DNA from: Amycolatopsis sp. FBCC-B4732
GTDB lineage: Bacteria > Actinomycetota > Actinomycetes > Mycobacteriales > Pseudonocardiaceae
NCBI RefSeq assembly: GCF_023008405.1
Contig: NZ_CP095376.1
Location: 5,932,501 to 5,996,500 of the forward strand
Length of the DNA: 64,000 nt
Direction: 5' to 3'
The notes under the pieces were generated by a model that searched no databases, was not told the origin of the DNA, and saw only the letters and a program-made list of their open reading frames with translations. This document shows, piece by piece, positions 52,336 to 60,200 of this stretch. Position 1 is the first letter of the stretch. Each line of letters opens with the position of its first letter. Both the position numbers and the translations under genes were made by a program.

Positions 52336-53720
52336 AACGCCTTGAGTTCCTCCACGATCTCGCCCACCGACGACTTGGCGTCCCCGAAGAGCATGCTGGT
52401 CTTCGGATCGTAGAACAGGTCGTTGTCGATACCCGCGAAGCCGGAGCTCATGCCGCGTTTCAACACGATCACGGACCGGCTTTCGTTGACCTTGAGGATC
52501 GGCATCCCGTAGATCGGCGAGCTCGGGTCGGTCTGCGCCGCCGGGTTCGTGACGTCGTTCGCGCCGATCACCAGCGCGACGTCGGTCTGGGCGAACTCGG
52601 AGTTGATCTCGTCCATCTCCTTGAGCTGCTCGTACGGCACGTCGGCCTCCGCGAGCAGCACGTTCATGTGCCCGGGCATCCGGCCGGCGACCGGGTGGAT
52701 CGCGTACGCGACCGTGATGCCCTTCTTTTCCAGCAGCTTCGCCATCTCGCGGACGGTGTGCTGGGCCTGCGCCACGGCCATGCCGTAGCCGGGCACCACG
52801 ACGACCTTGCTCGCGTACGCCATCTGGATCGCCGTGTCGGCCGCGCTGGTCGAGCGCACCGGGCGCTCTTCCTTCGCCCCGCTGCCGGCCGAGACCGCCG
52901 GGCCGCCGCCGAAGCCGCCCGCGACGATCGCCGGGATGGACCGGTTCATCGCCTTGGCCATCAGGTTGGTCAGGATCGAGCCGGACGCGCCGACGATCAT
53001 GCCCGCCACGATCAGCGCCGTGTTGTCCAGCGCCAGGCCCATCGCCGCGGCCGACAGGCCGGTGAAGGCGTTGAGCAGCGAAATGACGACCGGCATGTCC
53101 GCGCCGCCGATCGGCAGCACGACGGTCAGGCCGAGGATGCCCGCCGCGACGAGCAGCCCGACGATGAGCAGCCAGGAGTCGCCGCCGGCGATGATGGCCA
53201 CCGCGCAGGCGAGCGCGACCAGCAGGAGCAGCGCGTTGACCGGCTGCTGCAGCTTGCCCATGCTGATCGGGCGGCCGCTGATCAGTTCCTGGAGCTTGCC
53301 GAACGCCACGTTCGAGCCCCAGAACGAGATCGACCCGATGATCGCGGCGAACAGGGACGCGATCGCGATGTAGGCCGGTTCGTGCGCGTAGCCGTCGGTC
53401 GAGTTGAACTCCACCCACGCGATGAGCGCGACCGCGCCGCCGCCGACGCCGTTGAACAGGGCCACCATCTGCGGCATCGCCGTCATCTTGACCTTGCGCG
53501 CCGACGGGACGCCGACCACCGCGCCGATCGCGACGCCGAGGACGATGAGCAGCCAGTTGCCCATGCCCGGGGTGAGCAGGGTGGCGAGCACCGCGATGCC
53601 CATGCCGACCGCGGCGATCCAGTTGCCGCGGACGGCGGTGCGCGGTCCGGTCAGGCCCATCAGGCCGTAGATGAAGAGGGCGAACGCGACGATGTAGAGG
53701 ATCGCGACGAAGTCGGTCAC
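52332..53720 (-). CDS. pntB: NAD(P) transhydrogenase subunit beta
   Basis: A 462-aa membrane protein: nine or so helices in the first 260 residues (proton channel, domain II), then the NADP(H)-binding domain III (PGYGMAVAQAQHTVREMAKL, HPVAGRMPGHMNVLLAEADVPY, VIGANDVTNPAAQTDPSSPI). It couples proton entry to hydride transfer from NADH to NADP+, supplying NADPH. Third gene of the pntAa-pntAb-pntB set with 4-nt overlaps. NADPH demand by the FAS and desaturase genes nearby is a plausible link. Confidence 0.96.
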   Translation of the reverse strand: MTDFVAILYIVAFALFIYGLMGLTGPRTAVRGNWIAAVGMGIAVLATLLTPGMGNWLLIVLGVAIGAVVGVPSARKVKMTAMPQMVALFNGVGGGAVALIAWVEFNSTDGYAHEPAYIAIASLFAAIIGSISFWGSNVAFGKLQELISGRPISMGKLQQPVNALLLLVALACAVAIIAGGDSWLLIVGLLVAAGILGLTVVLPIGGADMPVVISLLNAFTGLSAAAMGLALDNTALIVAGMIVGASGSILTNLMAKAMNRSIPAIVAGGFGGGPAVSAGSGAKEERPVRSTSAADTAIQMAYASKVVVVPGYGMAVAQAQHTVREMAKLLEKKGITVAYAIHPVAGRMPGHMNVLLAEADVPYEQLKEMDEINSEFAQTDVALVIGANDVTNPAAQTDPSSPIYGMPILKVNESRSVIVLKRGMSSGFAGIDNDLFYDPKTSMLFGDAKSSVGEIVEELKAL

Positions 53721-54031
53721 TTCTGCTCCTCCTCATCGGCGGGAGCGGGCTTCTTGCCCTTGAACATCGACAGCATCCGGTCGGTGACCAGGAACCCGCC
53801 GACGACGTTGATCGTGCCGAAGGCGATGGCGATCACCAGCAGGATCTTGTTGAAGACGCCGTCGACGCCGAGGCCGAGCACGACCAGGCCGCCGAGCAGC
53901 ACGATGCCGTGGATGGCGTTGGTGCCGGACATCAGCGGGGTGTGGAGGGTGTTGGGCACCTTGGAGATGACGGCGAAGCCGACGAACCCGGCAAGCACGA
54001 GCACCGCGAGGTTCTGCACCAGGGGACTCAT
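53717..54031 (-). CDS. pntAb: NAD(P) transhydrogenase subunit alpha, membrane part
   Basis: A 104-aa protein with three helices (LVLAGFVGFAVISKVPN, IHGIVLLGGLVVLGLGV, ILLVIAIAFGTINVVGGF) equal to the C-terminal membrane part of E. coli PntA. Split PntA (PntAa plus PntAb) is the form found in mycobacteria and Rhodospirillum. GTP-type overlaps of 4 nt on both sides couple its translation. Confidence 0.95.
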   Translation of the reverse strand: MSPLVQNLAVLVLAGFVGFAVISKVPNTLHTPLMSGTNAIHGIVLLGGLVVLGLGVDGVFNKILLVIAIAFGTINVVGGFLVTDRMLSMFKGKKPAPADEEEQK

Positions 54032-55140
54032 GCCGGGCTCCCTTCGCGCCCGGCCACGCAGGCACCGGCGACGATCTCGTCTTCGAAGTTCAGCTCCAGC
54101 GCGCCTTCCTTCGTCACCAGCAGCTCCAGCAGCTCGGTGACGTTGCGCGCGTACAGCTCGCTCGCGTGCGAAGGCATTTCGGCGGGCAGGTTGAGCGGGG
54201 ACGAGATGGTGACGCCGTGCTCCACGACGTCCTCGCCCGGCTTGGTCAGCTCGCAGTTGCCGCCGGTCTCGCCCGCGAGGTCGACCACGACCGACCCGGC
54301 GGGCATGCCCTTGACGGCGTCCGCGGTGACCAGCGTCGGTGCCTTGCGGCCCGGCACCAGCGCGGTGGTGATCACGACGTCGAACTTCGTGATGGCCTCG
54401 GTGAGCCGCCGCTGCTGCTCCTCGCGTTCCTCGGCCGTCAGCTCGCGGGCGTACCCGCCTTCGCCGACCGCTTCGATGCCGAGGTCGAGGAACTGCGCGC
54501 CGAGCGACTTGACCTGCTCGGCGACCTCGGGCCGCACGTCGTAGCCGGTGGTCTGCGCGCCGAGCCGCTTCGCCGTGGCGAGCGCCTGCAGGCCGGCGAC
54601 ACCGGCGCCGAGCACCAGCACCTTGGCCGGCGGGACCGTGCCCGCCGCGGTGGTGAGCATCGGGAAGAAGCGCGGGAGCTTCTGCGCCGCGAGCAGCACG
54701 GCGCGGTAGCCACCGATGCTGGCCTGCGACGACAGCGCGTCCATCGCCTGCGCGCGGGAGATCCGCGGGATCGCCTCCATCGCGAACGCGCGCAGGCCCG
54801 CTTCTTCGAGCTTCGCGAGCCCCTCCGGGTTGCCGCGCGGGTCGAGGAAGCCGACGAGCACGGATCCCCGGCTCAGCTTCGCGACTTCCTCCGGCGCGGG
54901 CGCGTTGACCTTCACGACGATCTGCGCGCCCCACGCGTCGCCGAGTTCGGCGCCCGCTTGGGTGTACGCGTCGTCACTCAGGTGCGCCCTGGCCCCGGCG
55001 CCCGGTTCGACGACCACGCGCAGCCCTCGCTGCGCCAGCCGCCCGACCAGTTTGGGCACCATCGCCACCCGGCGCTCCCCGGGGCGTGACTCGGTCACCA
55101 CACCCACGGTGAGCTGCTGACTCTGTTCGCTGTCCGTCAC
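54028..55140 (-). CDS. pntAa: NAD(P) transhydrogenase subunit alpha, NAD-binding part
   Basis: A 370-aa soluble protein (domain I) with the alanine-dehydrogenase-like fold: ESRPGERRVAMVPKLVGRL at the N-terminus, KVNAPAPEEVAKL, and the NAD(H) Rossmann motif KVLVLGAGVAGLQALATAKRLG near residue 165. GTG 55140 follows GGAGG. First gene of the pnt operon, which continues into the lipoate-ligase homologue. Confidence 0.95.
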   Translation of the reverse strand: MTDSEQSQQLTVGVVTESRPGERRVAMVPKLVGRLAQRGLRVVVEPGAGARAHLSDDAYTQAGAELGDAWGAQIVVKVNAPAPEEVAKLSRGSVLVGFLDPRGNPEGLAKLEEAGLRAFAMEAIPRISRAQAMDALSSQASIGGYRAVLLAAQKLPRFFPMLTTAAGTVPPAKVLVLGAGVAGLQALATAKRLGAQTTGYDVRPEVAEQVKSLGAQFLDLGIEAVGEGGYARELTAEEREEQQRRLTEAITKFDVVITTALVPGRKAPTLVTADAVKGMPAGSVVVDLAGETGGNCELTKPGEDVVEHGVTISSPLNLPAEMPSHASELYARNVTELLELLVTKEGALELNFEDEIVAGACVAGREGSPA

Positions 55141-55263
55141 ACGACCTCCTCATCGGCGAGGCACGGTCCGAGGGTTGTACCACGCCGGACCGACAGTCCC
55201 CAGTGACGTGAGTCGCAAGTCTCGGGGTTCTGCCGGGAAATACGAACGTCGTGCGGGAAACGT

Positions 55264-55917
55264 TCAGCGAGTTTTCCAGTGCGGGATGCCGAGCAGGATC
55301 AACCGCAGCCGTTTTTCCGCCGTTCCGGTGATTTTCGCGTCTTCACCTGGGCGGGCTTCCAGCAGTTCGACGGTCGTCGTGATCATCACGGAAACGATCA
55401 AGTCGGCCAGCATGTGCAGATCTTCGGTGCTCCACGACCGCAGCGGCGCGAACCGGGCCAGGTCGATCGCCAGATCACCGGAGAACATGCGCAGTTCGAC
55501 GGCGATGGCGCGGGCGAGCGGGCCGCCGCCGTAGCGCTCGCGGGTCAGGAACCGGAAATGGTCCTCGTTCGCGCGCACGAATTGGTGCACGGTGGCCACC
55601 GAGGCGCTGATCATCCCCTGGTAGGTGTCCGGGTCGGTGCGGGCGGAACGCATCATGCCGCGCAGCGTCCGCGTCGCTTCTTCGACGAGCGCGACGCCGA
55701 GTTCCTCCATCGTGGCGAAGTGCCGGTAGAACGCCGTCGGCACCAGGCCCGCGCCCTTCGCGACCTCGCGCAGGGAGAGCGTGGCGAAGGGGCGGTCCGC
55801 CAGCAGGTCGAGGGCGGCGTCCAGCAGCGCTTGACGCGTGCGCTGCTTGCGCTCCTGACGGCTTACCGGCTCCTCTGACACATCGACCAGCGTACGGATG
55901 TCCACCGCGTTGCTCAC
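55264..55917 (-). CDS. TetR-family regulator, FabR/DesT-like
   Basis: A 217-aa regulator. HTH at about residues 20-65 (TRQALLDAALDLLADRPFAT, VAKGAGLVPTAFYRHFATME) and a ligand domain with FVRANEDHFRFLTRERYGGG. The sequence GLVPTAFYRHFATMEELG is the pattern of the FabR/DesT group, which binds acyl-CoA or acyl-ACP and adjusts unsaturated fatty-acid synthesis. It is divergent from a desaturase operon with several palindromes between, so it is very likely the repressor of that operon. GTG 55917 has GAGG upstream; GTG 55881 is the alternative. Confidence 0.88.
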   Translation of the reverse strand: MSNAVDIRTLVDVSEEPVSRQERKQRTRQALLDAALDLLADRPFATLSLREVAKGAGLVPTAFYRHFATMEELGVALVEEATRTLRGMMRSARTDPDTYQGMISASVATVHQFVRANEDHFRFLTRERYGGGPLARAIAVELRMFSGDLAIDLARFAPLRSWSTEDLHMLADLIVSVMITTTVELLEARPGEDAKITGTAEKRLRLILLGIPHWKTR

Positions 55918-55960
55918 GTCACATCCTCGTCTTCCCGCGTTGACAGCGGCTCCACTCCTG

Positions 55961-55991
55961 CAGTGCACTGTTCAGTGTACAGTCGTTCACT
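55961..55991. promoter_or_regulatory. Clustered palindromes: operator of the desaturase operon
   Basis: Overlapping dyads: CAGTGCACTG (55961-55970), CACTGTTCAGTG (55966-55977) and AGTGTAC-AGTC-GTTCACT (55974-55991, one mismatch). They lie between the divergent TetR and ferredoxin-reductase genes, just upstream of the reductase ribosome site. A TTGACA -35 is at 55940-55945. The third dyad resembles the AGTGAAC half-site I recall for DesT. Confidence 0.7.
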
Positions 55992-56009
55992 GTAATCGAG
56001 GAGGACGAG

Positions 56010-57077
56010 ATGACGGCGCTCATCCCCCGGCGGGTGCGCAGCCTCGCCTCGCTGGCCGAGGCCCTGCTGACGCCGCACGGGATGGACCGGTACCTGGAGC
56101 TCGTCGACCCGATGCTGGTCCGCCGCGAGATCCGCGGGCTGGTCACGGCGGTGCGCAAGCAGACGCCGGACAGCGTCACCCTCACCGTGCGGCCGAGCCG
56201 CGCGTGGCCGGGCTTCACCGCCGGCCAGTACGTCCGCGTGCAGGTGGAGATCGACGGCGTCCGGCGCACGCGGTGCTATTCGCCGTGCGGTTCGCAGTAC
56301 GACGGCGAACTGGAGTTCACGGTCAAGGAGCAGGGCCTGGTGTCCGGGCACCTCAACCGCGCGCTCGGCGTCGGCTCGGTCGTCAACCTGTCCACTCCGG
56401 ACGGCGGCTTCACGTTGCCCGCCACCCGGCCGGAGCGCGTGCTGCTGATCGCGGGCGGCAGCGGCATCACGCCGGTGCTCGCCATGGCGCGCACCCTGGT
56501 CGACGAGGGCCACACCGGCGAGATCGTGTTCGTGCAGTACTCGAACGGCCCGGCCGACGCGCTCTACCGCACCGAACTGGCCGAGCTCGCCGCGCGGCAC
56601 CCGGGCCTGCGGGTCGTGCACGCCCACACCCACACCGAGGGCGGCGAACTGCGCGGCTTCTTCTCCCCGGCGCACCTCGACCAGGTGGCGCCGTGGTCCC
56701 GCGACGCGGAGACGTTCGTCTGCGGCCCGAAGCCGCTGATGGACGCGGTGCGCGAAGAGCTCGGTGAACGCGTGCACACCGAAGAGTTCACGCCGCCGGC
56801 GTTGACCTTCGACACGGCGAACGCGGAAGGCCAGGTGCGCTTCAAGCGCAGCGGCCGGGAGTGCGCGAATTCGGGGAAGCCGTTGCTGGAGCAGGCCGAG
56901 GAGGCCGGGCTCTCGCCGGAGCACGGCTGCCGGATGGGCATCTGCTTCTCCTGCACCCAGCTCAAGACCGCCGGGCGCGTCCGCAACGCGCGCACCGGCG
57001 AGATCTCCGGCGACGAAGACGAAGAAATCCAGCTCTGCATCTCCGTCCCCGTCGGGGACGTCGAGATCGACGCGTGA
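56010..57077 (+). CDS. Ferredoxin-type reductase (FAD/[2Fe-2S]) of the desaturase system
   Basis: A 355-aa electron-transfer protein. FAD domain (RTRCYSPCGSQ, residues 88-98), NAD(P) domain (VLLIAGGSGITPVLAMAR; FVCGPKPLMDAV) and a C-terminal plant-type [2Fe-2S] domain with CRMGICFSC and a final LC (Cys near 307, 312, 315 and 345). It matches the role of Rv3230c in M. tuberculosis, which passes electrons from NADPH to DesA3. GAGGAGGACGAG precedes ATG 56010. The desaturase gene follows after 10 nt. Confidence 0.93.
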   Translation: MTALIPRRVRSLASLAEALLTPHGMDRYLELVDPMLVRREIRGLVTAVRKQTPDSVTLTVRPSRAWPGFTAGQYVRVQVEIDGVRRTRCYSPCGSQYDGELEFTVKEQGLVSGHLNRALGVGSVVNLSTPDGGFTLPATRPERVLLIAGGSGITPVLAMARTLVDEGHTGEIVFVQYSNGPADALYRTELAELAARHPGLRVVHAHTHTEGGELRGFFSPAHLDQVAPWSRDAETFVCGPKPLMDAVREELGERVHTEEFTPPALTFDTANAEGQVRFKRSGRECANSGKPLLEQAEEAGLSPEHGCRMGICFSCTQLKTAGRVRNARTGEISGDEDEEIQLCISVPVGDVEIDA

Positions 57078-57087
57078 GGAGACTGCC

Positions 57088-58197
57088 ATGACCGGATTGC
57101 AGGACCGCCTGACCCCGGCGCAGATCGAGGAGTTCGGCCGCGAACTCGACGCGCTGCGCCAGCGGATCGTCGACGACCTCGGCCAGGAGGACGTCGACTA
57201 CATCCACACCGTCATCAAGACCCAGCGCGGGCTCGAGGTCGCCGGCCGCGCGCTGCTGTTCGCCGGGTTCTTCCCGCCCGCGTGGCTCGCCGGCGTCGGC
57301 GCGCTGTCGGTGGCGAAGATCCTCGACAACATGGAGATCGGCCACAACGTCATGCACGGCCAGTACGACTGGACGCGCGACCCGGCGCTGAGCTCCCAGC
57401 GGTTCGAGTGGGACACCGTGGCGCCCGCCGAGAACTGGCGGCACTCGCACAACTACATCCACCACACGTACACGAACATCGTCGACAAGGACCGCGACGT
57501 CGGCTACGGCATCCTGCGGATGGACACGGCCCAGAAGTGGCACCCGTACTACCTGGGCAACCCGGTGTACGCGACACTGCTGGCGCTGTTCTTCCAGTGG
57601 GGCGTCATGCTGCACGACCTCGAGGTCGAGAACGTCGTCAAGGGCGAGCGGTCGTGGGCCGACAACGTGCCGGTGCTGAAGAAGATCGTGCGGAAGGCGT
57701 CGCGGCAGGTGGGCAAGGACTACGTCCTGTTCCCGCTGCTGACCGGACCGCTGGCCCCGCTGACGTTCCTCGGCAACGCGACGGCGAACCTGACCCGCAA
57801 CCTGTGGGCGTTCGCGATCATCTTCTGCGGCCACTTCCCCGCCGACGTCGAAAGCTTCACCGAGGAGGAGACGGCTTCGGAGTCGCGCGGCCAGTGGTAC
57901 CTGCGCCAGATCCTCGGCTCGGCGAACATCTCGGGCGGCCCGCTGTTCCACATCATGAGCGGCAACCTGTCCCACCAGATCGAGCACCACCTGTTCCCGG
58001 ACATCCCGGCGCGCCGCTACCCGCAGATCGCGGGCGAGGTGCGCGCGATCTGCGAGAAGTACGGCCTGCCGTACCACACGGGGCCGCTGCGCAAGCAGCT
58101 CTGGTCGGTCGCGAAGAAGATCGTGAAGCTCGCTCTCCCGCAGACTTCGCCGTCCCCGACTACCGTGGAACCCGACCGGCAGCTCCGAGCAGCGTGA
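57088..58197 (+). CDS. DesA3-type acyl-CoA delta-9 desaturase
   Basis: A 369-aa integral-membrane di-iron desaturase. Three His boxes: GHNVMHGQ (about residue 86), WRHSHNYIHHTYTN (about 120) and HQIEHHLFPDIP (about 297), with hydrophobic pairs at residues 50-75, 160-180 and 205-235. It inserts a cis double bond into stearoyl- or palmitoyl-CoA, using oxygen and electrons from the reductase encoded just upstream. Desaturation controls membrane fluidity, and the divergent FabR/DesT-like repressor would match its level to acyl-CoA supply. Confidence 0.93.
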   Translation: MTGLQDRLTPAQIEEFGRELDALRQRIVDDLGQEDVDYIHTVIKTQRGLEVAGRALLFAGFFPPAWLAGVGALSVAKILDNMEIGHNVMHGQYDWTRDPALSSQRFEWDTVAPAENWRHSHNYIHHTYTNIVDKDRDVGYGILRMDTAQKWHPYYLGNPVYATLLALFFQWGVMLHDLEVENVVKGERSWADNVPVLKKIVRKASRQVGKDYVLFPLLTGPLAPLTFLGNATANLTRNLWAFAIIFCGHFPADVESFTEEETASESRGQWYLRQILGSANISGGPLFHIMSGNLSHQIEHHLFPDIPARRYPQIAGEVRAICEKYGLPYHTGPLRKQLWSVAKKIVKLALPQTSPSPTTVEPDRQLRAA

Positions 58198-58204
58198 GGG
58201 TGAC

Positions 58205-58405
58205 ATGGTGGGCCAGTTCGAACGAGACAAGGACACCCTGCAGGTGATCACCGAATCGGCCGCGACGCACGTCGGCAACATAGCGTCGATCATCACCGGC
58301 GCGATCCGCGACATCGCCCGCGAAACGGGCGACTGGCTCACGGATGTCATCGAGATGCGCGAGGCCGCGCAGCGCGCCCGGGAGGACGACCCGGACACCC
58401 CGTGA
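58205..58405 (+). CDS. Small helical protein linked to the desaturase
   Basis: A 66-aa protein starting at ATG 58205, 7 nt after the desaturase stop, with GAGGGTG as ribosome site. It reads as one or two amphipathic helices (DTLQVITESAATHVGNIASI, DIARETGDWLTDVIEMREAA) with an acidic tail. No family is recognised. Codon use and the tight spacing support a real gene; a regulatory or stabilising subunit of the desaturase complex is a guess. Confidence 0.7.
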   Translation: MVGQFERDKDTLQVITESAATHVGNIASIITGAIRDIARETGDWLTDVIEMREAAQRAREDDPDTP

Positions 58406-58414
58406 CCCGACGTT

Positions 58415-58463
58415 CGTGAAGGCCTCCTCGAGGAACCCAGCGTTCCTCAAGGTGGCCTTCACG
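58415..58463. repeat. Long inverted repeat (GTGAAGGCC...GGCCTTCAC)
   Basis: Arms 58415-58436 and 58442-58463 (22 nt each) pair at 20 of 22 positions with a CCAGC loop. It lies 10 nt after the stop of the small gene, so it can end the desaturase transcript, but its sequence (GTGAAGGCC-TCCT-CGAGGAAC) looks like one copy of a dispersed intergenic family I associate with Amycolatopsis genomes. Confidence 0.8.
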
Positions 58464-58679
58464 GCTTTCGCGGTCCGGAACTGTCGGTGGTCCCCGGTAG
58501 CGTGGAAGACGGGGGGCGCCCCCGCGGGCACCGCTCGTCCGCGCCGGCTTCCGCGAACTCCTCGGCCGGCCGCCGAACCGACCCGTCTGCGGACCGCCGC
58601 TCCACGCCCCACCGCAACGGCAAGCGCGGCGCCCCGCGAGCCCGGTCATCCGCACCGGGCCACCTCCGCTCGCCGCGCA

Positions 58680-58704
58680 GGTCGCGAATGACTCATTCGC
58701 GACC
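58680..58704. repeat. Perfect palindrome GGTCGCGAATGA-C-TCATTCGCGACC
   Basis: 12-bp perfect arms around one base. The half GAGTCATTCGCGAC recurs at about 58720-58733. A related GAGTCATTCAAGACC occurs at 5389-5403, so this is one of a family of intergenic elements. Confidence 0.8.
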
Positions 58705-58781
58705 TCCGAGGTCCCCAGCGAGTCATTCGCGACGCAAGCGAGCCGCCTCGCCGACCGCGGAGAGCCCGGCCCGGGACGTCA

Positions 58782-58827
58782 TGAACGACCCTTTCACGTC
58801 ACCAGACGCCGTGAACGACCCGTTCAC
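58782..58827. repeat. Tandem pair of TGAACGACCC-N-TTCAC elements
   Basis: TGAACGACCCTTTCAC (58782-58797) and TGAACGACCCGTTCAC (58812-58827), 30 bp apart. The second is part of the perfect dyad GTGAACG-ACC-CGTTCAC. Same spacing style as the neighbouring GAGTCATTC repeats. Confidence 0.75.
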
Positions 58828-58922
58828 AACATCCGAACCGGCCCCAACCCGGGCGCTTCCCCGACTCCGCCCCGGGGGAAAACCGGATGGGCAACGCTCC
58901 CCGCCCCGGCGAAACTGAACCG

Positions 58923-60191
58923 GTGACCAGCCTCGACCTACCCCGTCCCCACCCGCTCCGCCGGGTCTTCGGCCCCGTCGCCGCACGGGATTTCTGGGCC
59001 GAGTACGCCTGGCTGTGGCTCGCCGGCCCGCTCAGCCTGTTCGCCCTCTTCACCTTCCTCGTCGTCGTCATCGCCGGCCTCTGGCTGACGCCGGTCCTGC
59101 TCGGCTTCCTCGTCCTCGCCGGCGCGCTCCTCTACGCCCGCGCCCTCGGCGCCGCCCACCGCGGCCTGGCGAAAGCCCTGCTCGGCGTCAGCGTCCCCGC
59201 GCCGCGCCGTCCCGAACTGAAGCCCGGGCTCTGGAGCTGGGTGAAGGCCCGCGTCGGCGACCCCGCGGGCTGGCGCACGGCCGGCTACCTGCTGCTGCGC
59301 CTCCCGCTGACCTTCGCCGGCCTGCTCGCCGTGGGCTCCGCGACGGTCTACGGCGTGGCCGCGTCGAGCTTCGCCCTCTTCTGGTTCCCGCTCGGCGAAC
59401 GGGAGCTGCCGACCTTCGGCATCCGGGCCGACCACTGGGCGGGCGCGCTCGCCTGGTCCGCGTCGGGGCTGCTGGTGCTCGTGGTGCTTCCGTGGGTGAC
59501 CCACGCCTTCACCGCGCTCGACCGGCTGCTCGTCGTCGGCCTGCTCGGCGAACGCGTGCTGTCCGAACGGGTCCGCGACCTCGAGGCCAGCCGCGCGACC
59601 GCGGTCGAGGACGCCGCTCTCCGGCTGCGGCGCATCGAACGCGACCTCCACGACGGCGCCCAGGCGCAGCTCGTCGCGCTGTCGATGAAACTCGGGCTGG
59701 CCAAGGAAGAGCTGGAAGGCGCCGACCTGCCCCAGGTGAAGGAGCTGGTCACCGCCGCGCACGCCAACGCGAAGCAGGCGTTGACCGAGCTGCGCGACCT
59801 CGCCCGCGGCATCCACCCGCCCGCACTGGACGCCGGGCTCGACGTCGCGCTCGCCACGCTCGTCGCGACGTCCGGGATCGACGCGCGGGTCACCGTGCAC
59901 CTGCCGCGCCGGCCGCCGCCGTCGCTGGAGACGATCGTCTACTTCAGCGCCGCCGAGCTGCTCACGAACGCCGCGAAGCACGGCGGGACGACATCCGTCG
60001 AAGTCACCGAGGAGCGCGACGTCCTCTGGCTGCGCGTGCGCGACGACGGGACCGGGGGCGCCCGGATCGTGCCCGGCGGCGGGCTGGCCGGCGTCGCCGA
60101 ACGCCTGCGGACGGTCGACGGCGAGCTGGCCGTCACGAGCCCGGTGGGTGGTCCAACCGAAGTGATCGCACGGGTGCCGCTGCCCCGCTAG
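58923..60191 (+). CDS. Membrane sensor histidine kinase, NarL-system (HisKA_3) type
   Basis: A 422-aa kinase. Four hydrophobic segments in two pairs (about residues 26-70 and 120-190) form a membrane sensor of the DUF-type found in actinobacteria; HisKA_3 with phospho-acceptor in RRIERDLHDGAQAQLVALSM (about residue 243) follows, then HATPase (ELLTNAAKHGG, RVRDDGTGGA, GGGLAGVAERL). Start GTG 58923; a start at 58887 is in frame but adds non-family residues. The cognate LuxR-type regulator starts 9 nt after its stop. Signal unknown; the family often responds to cell-envelope stress. Confidence 0.9.
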   Translation: MTSLDLPRPHPLRRVFGPVAARDFWAEYAWLWLAGPLSLFALFTFLVVVIAGLWLTPVLLGFLVLAGALLYARALGAAHRGLAKALLGVSVPAPRRPELKPGLWSWVKARVGDPAGWRTAGYLLLRLPLTFAGLLAVGSATVYGVAASSFALFWFPLGERELPTFGIRADHWAGALAWSASGLLVLVVLPWVTHAFTALDRLLVVGLLGERVLSERVRDLEASRATAVEDAALRLRRIERDLHDGAQAQLVALSMKLGLAKEELEGADLPQVKELVTAAHANAKQALTELRDLARGIHPPALDAGLDVALATLVATSGIDARVTVHLPRRPPPSLETIVYFSAAELLTNAAKHGGTTSVEVTEERDVLWLRVRDDGTGGARIVPGGGLAGVAERLRTVDGELAVTSPVGGPTEVIARVPLPR

Positions 60192-60200
60192 GGTCGCGGC

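Larger units (their letters stand above)
58406..58922. other. Repeat-rich spacer between desaturase operon and kinase
   Basis: No credible gene in this 517-bp gap. It carries four palindromic elements (58415-58463, 58680-58704, 58782-58797, 58812-58827) and an extra half-copy GAGTCATTCGCGAC at about 58720-58733. The stretch 58470-58675 is plain GC-rich sequence in which I see nothing. The kinase promoter should lie near its end. Confidence 0.6.

Noticed and set aside
58415..58827. CRISPR array
   Set aside because: The repeats belong to three different short families with irregular spacing and no cas genes.
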